From assembly GCF_001641265.1 (NCBI RefSeq), contig NW_020167540.1, forward strand, positions 558,001 through 622,000: a stretch of 64,000 nt of DNA, written 5' to 3'. The DNA is from Pseudogymnoascus destructans. Its lineage: Eukaryota; Ascomycota; Leotiomycetes; Thelebolales; Thelebolaceae. A program made the position numbers and the translations under genes. Shown piece by piece: positions 29,689-38,127 of this stretch. The notes beneath the pieces are model-generated. The model ran no database searches. It worked only from the letters and a program-made list of their open reading frames with translations, and was not told the origin of the DNA. The first letter of the stretch is position 1, and each line of letters opens with the position of its first letter.

Positions 29689-30531
29689 TCCATCCGAGAG
29701 CTCAACGAGTTCATGGCCTCGATCCGCGCTATCTTCCGATACCAACCAAGGGTTTTTCCAACTGAGCAATCTAAGGTGGCCTTCGCTGCCCAATACTTGG
29801 AAGGACACCCTATGAAGGAATGGGATAACCGGTGCGCAACCCAAGGAGAAGGATACATAGATCCCTTGGATATCGCTGGGTTCGAAGAGTTTCTTCGGGA
29901 CCTCCATGTCGACCCAGCCAACCGACAACGCATCGCGGCCTTGAAGTATAACGTCGCCCTACAACGGAAAGGGCAGAGCATCCGCAAGTTCGTGGCCTAC
30001 CTTGAGGACCTCAAACGCGAGATGGAACCGTATACTGAATCGCAGAAGACTGTCCACCTTCTGACGAAGATTCACCCAGAGATGAGGCAGCGGCTCCTTG
30101 AAGGAGGGTACGCAGAGCGTTCCTCTACCCACAGGGACGCTATCGTTAATATCCTGGCGATGTTAGAAATGACAAACCAGTGGGTAACAGAGAGAACTCC
30201 TACTGTTGACAAGTCCAACTCAAGGGAAGGAAGGAATACCTCCCAGGGCAGCTTTCCATTCCTAAAGGGCAACTCTGGCAGCCACAGGGCTCCCCAGCCC
30301 TCGGCCCAAGGAGAAAGAACACCCTTCTGGAATAGACACCGCCCACAAGACCAGCGGCCGGCGAGAGGACAGGCCCCTACCCACAGTAGGGACGCTAGGC
30401 CAATCCCTAGCGGAATCAATTGTTATAACTGTGGCAAGGCGGGCCACCTCGCAAAGGAATGTCGAGGCCCACGCCAACACACAGGCCCAGGGGTGAGGAA
30501 ATTGGACGCCTACACCCCCAAGAGGGAGTGA
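29689..30531 (+). CDS. Gypsy-2 gag, second frame (capsid and zinc knuckle)
   Basis: This frame carries the retrotransposon-gag domain (FPTEQSKVAFAAQYLEGHPM, VAYLEDLKREMEPYTESQ) and a zinc knuckle CYNCGKAGHLAKEC (C-X2-C-X4-H-X4-C) near 30420-30465. The first ATG in frame is 29713, but conserved sequence begins before it (GESIRELNEF), so translation probably enters from the preceding ORF. It ends at TGA 30529-30531. Pol lies downstream in the same frame, separated only by this one stop, which is compatible with UGA readthrough or with a CGA-to-TGA mutation. Confidence 0.8.
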   Translation, partial: SIRELNEFMASIRAIFRYQPRVFPTEQSKVAFAAQYLEGHPMKEWDNRCATQGEGYIDPLDIAGFEEFLRDLHVDPANRQRIAALKYNVALQRKGQSIRKFVAYLEDLKREMEPYTESQKTVHLLTKIHPEMRQRLLEGGYAERSSTHRDAIVNILAMLEMTNQWVTERTPTVDKSNSREGRNTSQGSFPFLKGNSGSHRAPQPSAQGERTPFWNRHRPQDQRPARGQAPTHSRDARPIPSGINCYNCGKAGHLAKECRGPRQHTGPGVRKLDAYTPKRE

Positions 30532-30570
30532 CTCCCAGCAGAATCCCAGAAGCCTACGGCGCAGCGTCGA

Positions 30571-33500
30571 ATGGAGATCGAGGTAGAGGTGCAGGTAGGG
30601 CCCGGATGGCACAAGGCAAGAGCCCTCCTCGACTCAGGATCTGACGCGTCCACCATCCACCCTCTGTTTGCCAAAGAGAAGGGTTTGGAGTGCCGGGATA
30701 GGGCACCGCCACGGGCAAGGGCAGTCGATGGAAAAGAGGTTGTGATATATGGAGCGGCCACCACCCAGGTCCGAGCTAGGGACCACTTTCAAAGGGAATG
30801 CGTGGTCGCCCAGACCCTCCTTTCCATGGACACCCCAGGAGTAGACGTCATCCTTGGGATGGATTGGATGACGCAGGTCAACCCCCAGATCGACTGGCGC
30901 AAACAGACCTGGCGCCAGCCCTTCGATATTGCGAGAGCCGAGGTGGCGGATATTGAAGAATGGGAGGAAGGTGATACTGCCTTCGTCTTGGCCTTAAACA
31001 CAGATGATAGCGCGCCTACCCAATGCCCGAAGGAATACGAGGACTATATCGACGTCTTCTCAGAGGAAAAGGCAGAAGAACTGCCAGAGCTGGGAAGGAA
31101 AACCCATGCCATCGATACTGGGCCCCAGGAACCACCGTATGGGCCAGTATATAACCTATCGGAAACGGAGCTGGCCACGCTCTGTAAATACCTCGACGAG
31201 AGCGAGAAGAAGGGTTGGATCCGAAGGAGTGTAAGCCCTGCAGGTGCACCCATCCTATTCGTTCAGAAGAAGGACGGAAGCCTACGCCTCTGCGTAGACT
31301 ACAGAGGCTTGAATAAGATTACCGTGAAGAATCGACACCCGCTGCCACTGATCACGGAGACCTTGGATCGGCTCCAAGGGTCGAGGTGCTTCACAAAGCT
31401 TGATATTAGGAACGCCTACCACCGCATCCGTATTCGCCCAGGCGACGAGTGGAAGACAGCGTTCCGTACTCGATACGGACACTTCGAGTACAGGGTGATG
31501 CCTTTTGGATTGGCTAACGCACCTGCAACGTTCCAAGCGTACATGAATGAGACCCTACAAGGGTTGGTTGACACCATATGTGTCGTATACCTTGATGATA
31601 TCCTCATCTACTCCCAGAAGGAGGAGGAACACGCTGACCACGTACGAGAGGTCCTAGGACGCCTACGCGAGGCGAACCTATACGTGAAGCTCTCAAAGTG
31701 CGAGTTCAATGCCAAGAAGGTAAGCTTCCTTGGGTATATTGTCACAACGGAAGGGGTGGCTATGGAAAGCGACCGGGTTGCTGCAATCGCCGATTGGCCA
31801 ATACCTAGGACCCATCGAGAGGTCCAGGTGTTCCTCGGCTTTGCCAACTTTTACCGGCGCTTTGTAAAGCAATACTCCTCCGTGGTGGCCCCAATGACAG
31901 GCCTTATGAAAGGGGCAAAGGCAGGCAAGCAGACAGGCCCGTTCGTGTGGGGGGAGGAACAGCAAAGCGCCTTCGGCCAGTTGAAGAAGGCCTTCACTAC
32001 AGCCCCCACACTGGTCCATTTCGACCCATGCCGTAGAATCAGGCTCGAGACGGACTCGTCAGGCTTTGCGCTCACTGCGAACCTGTCTCAATTAGTGGAA
32101 GGAACTAAGCCAGAAGAGAAGGGCGAATGGCACCCAGTTGCCTTTTTCAGCAAAAAGCTAGATCCAGCAGAGCTGAACTATGAAGTCCACGACCAGGAAC
32201 TCCTGGTGATCGTGAAGTCCTTCGAGCAGTGGAGACACTACCTCGAAGGAAGCCAGTACCCAATTGAGGTCCTAACAGATCACAACAATCTGAAGTATTT
32301 TATGGAAACCACCGCCCTCACAAGGAGGCAATCGCGGTGGGTGCAGGCGTTATCAGCCTATGATTTCCACATCTCCTATCGAGCGGGAAAAACAAACCCA
32401 GCAGACGGTCCATCTAGGAGACCAGACTATGAGGGTGAAAAGGGTAGCCAGAATGTGATGCTACCGACCCTTAAGAACAAGCTCCGAGAAGCCATGCAGG
32501 CAGGAGGTATCCCGCAGATAAGTCGGACGATAACAAGCCAAGAAGGCTTTCAGATAGGAGAACCTAACCTACAGCGTAGGAAGGCAAACGCTAGCAGCGT
32601 AAGACTGGGCGATGACCATAGTAAGGACACCAAGAGTCCAGGTCTCGTTGTCCCTCGGGTTGCAGTAGCTGCTGTAGCCAAGGGAGAGAGCGCCTATAGT
32701 GCTGCGTCTGAACCCCTAATAGACTTGATCAAAACCCTCCAGGCGACTGACGAGTTAGCTGTTAAAAGGGCCAAGGATATTGGGTTGGCGCGAGCAAAGG
32801 GCTCTTCAGATTGGAGAGTAGACGATGCAGGCATCCTACGCTTCAAGGGAGCGGTATATGTACCTCCCAACCAGGCAGTGCGGATGGAAATTTTCAAGAT
32901 TTGCCATGACGACCCACTAGCCGGGCATTTTGGATATAAGAAAACCCAAGAGTTGATCCAACGCAAATACTACTGGCCTGGCCTCAGCGAGGAAACCAGG
33001 GAGTACGTACGGGGCTGCGATAGATGCCAGCGCATCAAGCCCGTGCAGCATAGGCCATATGGTGAAATGCAGGCCTTAAGAATGCCCTCGAAACCATTTG
33101 AATCCATAAGTATGGACTTTATCACGGATCTGCCCCCAAGCGTAGGGGCGGATCAAGGCAAGGCTTCAGACTCCATCCTTGTGATTGTTGATCGTTATAC
33201 TAAGGTGTCCAAATATATACCCTGTAGGAAAACCATCACGGCCCCAGAGCTGTCGCGCCTCTTCCTTGCGTTCTGGGTAAAGGACTTTGGAATCCCAGCC
33301 GAAATAATCACGGATCGAGGGAGTGTGTTCACCTGTCACTTCTGGTCAGCGTTCTGTTTTCACCTCAAAGTAAGGCGTAACCTATCGACCGCTTTCCACC
33401 CTCAATCCGACGGCCAGACCGAGAGGCAGAATCAGAATATCGAAGCCTACTTGCGGATTCACTGTAATCAACACCAAGACAACTGGGTGGAACTCCTCCA

Positions 33501-34197
33501 CTTCGCGGAATTGACCTACAATAACGCCTTCCACGATTCCATCCAGATGTCGCCAAACCAGGCCCGATACGGCATCAATATAGACCTAAGACAAGGGATC
33601 GAGGACGACCCCACCAGAAGGGAAGTGCCAGTCGCGAAAGATCGCATCAACCTGATCCTAGAATTGCGACAGGAGCTCGAAGAGGCGTGGAAACAGACGA
33701 AGGAAGCCCAAATACGAGGCTACAACAAGCTGCACAAGCCAATGCAGTACGTGGTAGGAGAGAAAGTATGGCTTTCGGCCAAGAATATCAGAACCACCCA
33801 GCCAAGTAGGAAGCTTGGGCACCGCTGGCTTGGCCCGTATGAGATCACCCAGCGCATCGGTAAGCAGGCTTACCAGTTGAAGCTACCGCCAAGGTATAAG
33901 GCGATCCACAACGTGTTCCACGTGTCCTTACTAGAAAGGTATTGGAAAAACACAGAGGAACCCAACCCTCCACCTAGCCAAGAAATTGTGGACGGTGAGG
34001 AAGAATACCAAGTAGAAGCAGTCCTAGACCACAGGATAATCAAACGAGGCAAGGGCCAGAGAGAGGAGTACCTTATTAGATGGGCTGGTTATACAGCCGC
34101 AGACGACCAATGGGTGCCAAAACATGATGTAGGGCTATCGTTAATCGAGGCATATCACAGGAAGCAAGCACAAGGAAGCAAGGATGGGACAACGTAA
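30571..34197 (+). CDS. Gypsy-2 pol: protease, RT, RNase H, integrase, chromodomain
   Basis: A 1,208-codon uninterrupted polyprotein. Protease: ALLDSGSDASTIHPLF (residues 17-32). Reverse transcriptase: LRLCVDYRGLNKITVKNRHP, FTKLDIRNAYHRIR, MPFGLANAPATFQAY and the active site YLDDILIYS (about 340). RNase H: RLETDSSGFALTANLSQ. Integrase: zinc-binding HDDPLAGHFGY...CDRCQ, then SMDFITDLPP, ITDRGSVFTCHFW and the Glu in SDGQTERQNQNIEAYL as the DDE triad. C-terminal chromodomain: YQVEAVLDHRIIKRGKG, EEYLIRWAGYTAADDQWVP. The chromodomain normally steers insertion to modified histone tails. All key residues are present, so the enzyme is predicted functional. It lies in the frame of the second gag ORF. 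Confidence 0.95.
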   Translation: MEIEVEVQVGPGWHKARALLDSGSDASTIHPLFAKEKGLECRDRAPPRARAVDGKEVVIYGAATTQVRARDHFQRECVVAQTLLSMDTPGVDVILGMDWMTQVNPQIDWRKQTWRQPFDIARAEVADIEEWEEGDTAFVLALNTDDSAPTQCPKEYEDYIDVFSEEKAEELPELGRKTHAIDTGPQEPPYGPVYNLSETELATLCKYLDESEKKGWIRRSVSPAGAPILFVQKKDGSLRLCVDYRGLNKITVKNRHPLPLITETLDRLQGSRCFTKLDIRNAYHRIRIRPGDEWKTAFRTRYGHFEYRVMPFGLANAPATFQAYMNETLQGLVDTICVVYLDDILIYSQKEEEHADHVREVLGRLREANLYVKLSKCEFNAKKVSFLGYIVTTEGVAMESDRVAAIADWPIPRTHREVQVFLGFANFYRRFVKQYSSVVAPMTGLMKGAKAGKQTGPFVWGEEQQSAFGQLKKAFTTAPTLVHFDPCRRIRLETDSSGFALTANLSQLVEGTKPEEKGEWHPVAFFSKKLDPAELNYEVHDQELLVIVKSFEQWRHYLEGSQYPIEVLTDHNNLKYFMETTALTRRQSRWVQALSAYDFHISYRAGKTNPADGPSRRPDYEGEKGSQNVMLPTLKNKLREAMQAGGIPQISRTITSQEGFQIGEPNLQRRKANASSVRLGDDHSKDTKSPGLVVPRVAVAAVAKGESAYSAASEPLIDLIKTLQATDELAVKRAKDIGLARAKGSSDWRVDDAGILRFKGAVYVPPNQAVRMEIFKICHDDPLAGHFGYKKTQELIQRKYYWPGLSEETREYVRGCDRCQRIKPVQHRPYGEMQALRMPSKPFESISMDFITDLPPSVGADQGKASDSILVIVDRYTKVSKYIPCRKTITAPELSRLFLAFWVKDFGIPAEIITDRGSVFTCHFWSAFCFHLKVRRNLSTAFHPQSDGQTERQNQNIEAYLRIHCNQHQDNWVELLHFAELTYNNAFHDSIQMSPNQARYGINIDLRQGIEDDPTRREVPVAKDRINLILELRQELEEAWKQTKEAQIRGYNKLHKPMQYVVGEKVWLSAKNIRTTQPSRKLGHRWLGPYEITQRIGKQAYQLKLPPRYKAIHNVFHVSLLERYWKNTEEPNPPPSQEIVDGEEEYQVEAVLDHRIIKRGKGQREEYLIRWAGYTAADDQWVPKHDVGLSLIEAYHRKQAQGSKDGTT

Positions 34198-35076
34198 TGG
34201 TATTGGCCTTGGTGGCATTGCTGTATACGCGCTGGGCAGCGTGAAGGGCGCTGATGGCCTGGACAGTAGCCTCAGAATCAGCAGCAAGGCCAGCATCTTC
34301 GTCGTCGGCCCAACAGTTCAGGAGAGCGTCGGCCGCAAGCTGGAGGGCCTCCAACTCGGCGCCAAGCTGGGCAGCAGCCTACCCAACCATTAGTACAAAC
34401 AAACAATGAGGAGGGAGTCCCTTACTGGAACGCACGCGTGGTTGCCCCGAAGGCAGTCTGCACACTTGGCCATGCCGGAAGGGACCCAGCACATCTGGCC
34501 TGGGAAGTTGTAATACGTGTGCGCACACTTCATGCAGCACGGGCAGGAGCCAGCGCGAAGGCGTCCTGCAGAATCAGGAACCTCACAGCGGGCAGCGACC
34601 TTCCACCCAAGCACGGTGCGCTCATCCTTTGGAGCCTCAGACTCAGGAACGACGGAGCCTTCGAGATCCTCAGCTTCGTCCTCAACTTCAGGCGAACGAT
34701 ACGGACGGATAGTGCGAGAACGTGATGTGGAGGAGGTGACAACAGATGGAACAGGCGTGGCGGGCGCCTGCGACTCGGGAGAGCTGGACATCTGGGCCAC
34801 TGGTCGCTTGCGAGGTGTAGTAACTGGAGCCTTCCCCTTCGGCTTGGGGAGCCATGATGAGGGTTGGATGATGTCAGATCTATCCGTAACGATAAGCTCC
34901 TGCCATCCAGGTGGAAAGGAAGTGATTACCTTAAAGAAACAAGCAACTGTGTAGGCCCCAAAGGTTGGGACTAAGATCGAGGGCGAAAAGGCGAAGTAAG
35001 GTGATGTTGAGGATGAAGGTGGCAGGAAGTTCGATAGGAAGTTTGGAAGGAAGTAGGAGTTTGGCGCGAGACCCAT
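34076..35076 (-). CDS. Antisense spliced Cys-cluster protein within Gypsy-2
   Basis: On the minus strand between pol and the 3' LTR, a 651-nt exon (35076-34426) and a 303-nt exon (34378-34076) join through a textbook 47-nt intron (GTAAGG ... TACTAAT ... GTAG, 34379-34425) without a frame change, giving 317 residues. I chose ATG 35076 because the frame is open upstream but lacks another ATG. The N-terminal part is Ser/Pro-rich and basic (KPKGKAPVTTPRKRPVAQMS). An acidic linker follows, then a cysteine cluster CPCCMKCAHTYYNFPGQMC and KCADCLRGNHACVP, reminiscent of a zinc-binding domain. The second exon is Ala-rich and helical (LGAELEALQLAADALLNCWA). Its 3' end overlaps the last 120 bp of pol. 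Function unknown. It could be a nucleic-acid-binding accessory protein or a captured host gene. Confidence 0.65.
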
Positions 35077-35260
35077 AACAAAGGGGGTGGCCGCGGCAAC
35101 CCACAACCAAGGGGGGTCACGGGACCAGCACACCAAGCACACACCCAAACAAGTCCACCACCCGGGTCAAAACAAAAAGTCTAAACAAGCCAGGAGGGCA
35201 AGTAAGCCCTAGCTGCGAAACCTTGGAATTGAGGGCAATCCCTCTAAGAGGGGAGGTAAT

Positions 35261-35496
35261 TGTAAGGAAGGCCATCACGTGCCACCACGTGAGGTCCCTT
35301 TCATAAGCGGCCCATAGGGCTCGGTAAAATAGGGCACAAGGTGCATAGATAAAAGGGGTTGGAGGCCTCAGAAGAAGGCCTCCAGTCAATAGTCGATGTA
35401 TCTACGTAGACCTATTGTGCTTACAGAATACGATACCTTCCTGCCTCCTGACCTGGTTCCCTGGACTCCCGTGAGACCTTAGGCTTACGCTTTACA
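35261..35496 (+). repeat. Gypsy-2 3' LTR (LTR-B)
   Basis: It has the same length and apparently the same sequence as the 5' LTR. It is preceded by the polypurine tract and followed by the target duplication GGAAA. Confidence 0.92.
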
Positions 35497-35611
35497 GGAA
35501 AGAAGTCATCCTTAGTAATGTAAGAAATATAAGCTTGCATTATATCTTTAATTTGCTAACTATAAGATCTCTTTACTAGGCTAAAACAGCTAACATTAAG
35601 TGGCTAGAGTA

Positions 35612-35790
35612 GTGTAAGGATGCCTGTCCCTCAGTGATGGAAAGGATCTGAGTCGGACAGGTTACGGTCACATGATAAGACTAAAGGCAGGTTAGCCGAT
35701 TCAGACCCGTTTTGGGTACTTGAGGAGATTGACCCAACGGCGGTTCCTCTCCCTCAGTGACGGAAGGTATTTGACTCGGACAAACTGGCT
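35612..35790 (+). repeat. Copia LTR fragment inside pogo-3
   Basis: It contains the same blocks as the solo LTR in the methyltransferase (GAGTCGGACAGGTTACGGTC, GGGTACTTGAGGAGATTGAC, CTCAGTGACGGAAGGTAT), with two tandem versions of the CCCTCAGTGA segment. It is truncated at one end, and no target duplication was found. Confidence 0.65.
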
Positions 35791-35951
35791 TTCATTGTTT
35801 TTATAGGGCATGTTTTGTTGTAGAGGAATTTAACATTTAGTTAGGGGGTTTGGTCACCGCATCATTTTGGCGCTTTCGCTTGTTTGGCGCTTTCGCTATA
35901 CATGCACGTTATATTTATATAAAAAATAGACACTTACAATAATAGAGTTAC

Positions 35952-36155
35952 TGTCACGGGTCAGTCACGTGAGGTCTGCAGAGAGGAGGCGCGGGTAAGA
36001 CGGAAGGTCTTTTACTCTGCGCCCTGCTTTTAAGTAGGAACGCTGGCCCTAAAGGGAGGTCAGCGTTAAGTTGCCATAGTAATTGACATACGGGTTGAAG
36101 CCTACCCATTGCCTCGACGTGACGTACTGCCCCGTTCAGGCCAAGACCCTTGACA
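35952..36155 (+). repeat. LTR-C solo LTR (204 bp)
   Basis: It starts TGTCACGGGTCAGTCACGTG and ends AGACCCTTGACA, flanked by the perfect 5-bp duplication GTTAC (35947-35951 and 36156-36160). It carries a CACGTG motif near its start and a TTTAAG-type TATA candidate at about 36030. No internal region is present, and it is unrelated to LTR-A and LTR-B by eye. Confidence 0.85.
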
Positions 36156-36160
36156 GTTAC

Positions 36161-36809
36161 CGACGAATCACCTGTGGGTCGCTCCGTACTCCTCCCACCC
36201 TCCGAATCGCCAACTCGGGCCTTCTCTCCCCCTGCCGCGCGTCGTATTCTCGAAAATAGAGACCGCTTTCACACCCCGAAGCTGACTCTGCAGGACCTAA
36301 AACGCTAGGCTCACGCTAATATCGGCCCGCTAGCCGTGGGCCGCTGATAGGGAAGGGTAATATAGTAAGCTCGCAATAAACGGCGGCATGTGTTCTTGCA
36401 GCTAGACTTCCAATCACCAAGCACGAATTGCAATCTTCTGGACGAGAATGCAGCTCGCCCGCCAGAAGCTGGCCAGTTATCTTGTTCACCGCATGTCAGT
36501 CCAGGACGACGTAGGATTGCTTACTCATACGCTAAGGTGCCCCTCGCTTCCTCGTAATACTCGGCCAGTGCGAAAAACCTCCTGCTGACATGGTGGCTGA
36601 TCCCTAGTCAGTGTTGGGATCGCGATGATTCAGATGATGCTGAATACATAAAAGGTACCTCAACACGTGCAACACCTACAACACCTGCAACACCTACGAC
36701 ACCTGTAACACCTACAACACCGTCGACACCTCCTCCCTGGTGCTCTTCTTCTCCAGACTCTCAACACACGAAGTACACACCATCAACTTTACTCACATTC
36801 CTCCATACC
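36161..36809. other. Upstream region of the unknown gene, with minisatellite
   Basis: No gene was seen from 36161 to about 36660. At 36661-36725 an imperfect tandem of ACACCTGCAAC/ACACCTACGAC units (about 11-12 bp, six copies) is followed by the start codon at 36810. Confidence 0.6.
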
Positions 36810-37665
36810 ATGATCTCATCACTACTCAAGGAGGGCGAGGCCAGAGTCAAGAATACCTTGCACAAGGGCTATGCGCCAACCTCCTTCTCACACAACTTGG
36901 AGCTCATATTCGTCCAGGACAACAGGAGCCCGGCTTCGCTTTCGATGAAGACCAAGATCGTCAGCACGAGCGATAGAGCTGCACGTCTGCGCGCATTGGA
37001 GCCGCCAACGCTACTCTGGTGGGCTACGGCCTTTCCCATGAGGCACTGGTCCGGAGGGAGGAAGATCAGCAGCAACACCTTCGATTCTCTGCTCAGGCAC
37101 GCGCCTCGACAGACAGCTCAGTCACCGTCACTGCGGGCAGTGCTATGGGATGACATGGAACATTTGAGGCAAAAGCATCCATCTTGTGAGATGCTGCAAG
37201 ATTTCTTGAGTGGTCAGTGCGGGGATCCAATTTATTATCAGTACAGTTCTGGGGGTTGCTAGAATAGACGCAACTAACTGCAGTCTAGCTATTTTGCAGC
37301 AGGACCTTGTAACTGACGGCAAAGGAATTCCAACTGCCATTGGAGGTATGTTAGATGCATTTAATAGTCACACTAATAACTGTTAAACTGCAGCATTATC
37401 ACAACAAGGTCGATACATCAGTTTCACCGGGGCTCGATATGATTGTCTACCCAAGCTTCCCGACCTGCTCCGCTACGGCATAGAATGTTCACGAAAATAC
37501 CAGGAAGAGACAAACAATTCTACCCTGATTTCAACGGCACTTGAGATATTCCTGCCCCTAGATCCGAATGAGGATGAGGCATACGCAGTAGTGCGTATTG
37601 GTACAAGGGAAGCTTGGCACATTATGCAGGAGCTCAAGATCGTCGACGAAGAACCGTGTTACTAG
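36810..37665 (+). CDS. Three-exon gene of unknown function
   Basis: The exons are 36810-37216, 37284-37345 and 37394-37665. The introns are 67 nt (GTGCGG ... CTAACTGCAG) and 48 nt (GTATGT ... CTGCAG). The joined frame is 741 nt and predicts 246 residues starting MISSLLKEGEARVKNTLHKG. Recognisable stretches are PPTLLWWATAFPMRHWSGG, AILQQDLVTDGKGIPTAIGA, ALSQQGRYISFTGARYDCLP and EIFLPLDPNEDEAYAVVRIG. No signal peptide or membrane span. I do not recognise the family. The good splice consensus and the exact frame across three exons support a real gene. It is convergent with the BVMO gene, so it may belong to the same locus without being part of the pathway. Confidence 0.6.
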
Positions 37666-37739
37666 AACGGGGTTATACGCGGATTTTTCCTTGTTAGATT
37701 TCTTGTCTGTTCGATCTTCGTTAGATTTTTTTTTAGAGA

Positions 37740-37800
37740 AGAAAGGCGAGCATATATATAGCTTAGCATATATATAGCTTAGCATATATATAGCTTATCC
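37740..37800. repeat. AT-rich tandem repeat
   Basis: The unit GCATATATATAGCTTA (16-17 bp) is repeated about three times between the unknown gene and the BVMO gene. It may lie in a shared terminator region; this is inference only. Confidence 0.7.
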
Positions 37801-38127
37801 CTAGCCAGCAAGTAGCCAGTAACATGAAGCATATTTGGATCTCTTAATTCTCGTCATACAATGCTAGAAGCGACAAACCCGAATCGTGGGAAATGCAAGG
37901 GACGCATCCATCTCCTCGATCCCCCAGTGAGGACGGTCGTTCTTGAGAATGGACAGGGTTTTCAAGCACGTATAGATAGACGCTGTAGGAGCAGATTGAA
38001 TCTAGAATGTCTACATAGTAAAGGAGGCACCAGATTCTGTTGGGCTACAATCGAACATCTCTAAGGTGAATGCTGATATATGCAGGGATTATTCTAGCTG
38101 TCTAGTTCTCGCACGACTGACGGTGCA

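Larger units (their letters stand above)
28953..35496 (+). mobile_element. Gypsy-2, complete young chromodomain retrotransposon
   Basis: A 6,544-bp element has two 236-bp LTRs (28953-29188 and 35261-35496) that look identical base for base. It is flanked by the 5-bp duplication GGAAA (28948-28952 and 35497-35501). A polypurine tract AAGAGGGGAGG lies just upstream of the 3' LTR. I see no TGG-starting primer site directly after the 5' LTR. Coding order: gag in two frames, pol, and an antisense spliced ORF before the 3' LTR. Identical LTRs indicate very recent insertion, into the dead pogo-3. Confidence 0.93.
27771..35909 (-). mobile_element. pogo-3 relic, host of three nested insertions
   Basis: The left terminus ACGTGCATGTATAGTGAAAG at 27771 is preceded by TA. 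The right terminus (TTCGCTTGTTTGGCGC ... CATGCACGT) ends at 35909 and is followed by TA. Between them the pogo sequence survives only as pieces: 27771-27938, 28874-28952, 35497-35611 and 35791-35909. It is interrupted by LTR-A copy 3, the complete Gypsy-2 and a Copia LTR fragment. About 900 bp of transposase is missing around LTR-A copy 3. No open frame remains. Confidence 0.8.

Noticed and set aside
36661..36730. Possible coding tandem repeat (Thr/Pro-rich)
   Set aside because: No start codon or continuous frame connects it to the downstream gene, so it was kept as a minisatellite.
36740..36976. Alternative frame at the start of the unknown three-exon gene
   Set aside because: It cannot be joined to the downstream exons in phase, whereas the frame starting at 36810 joins exactly.
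37861..38064. 67-codon plus-strand frame next to the BVMO
   Set aside because: It has no recognisable domain and no splice structure, and lies between convergent genes.
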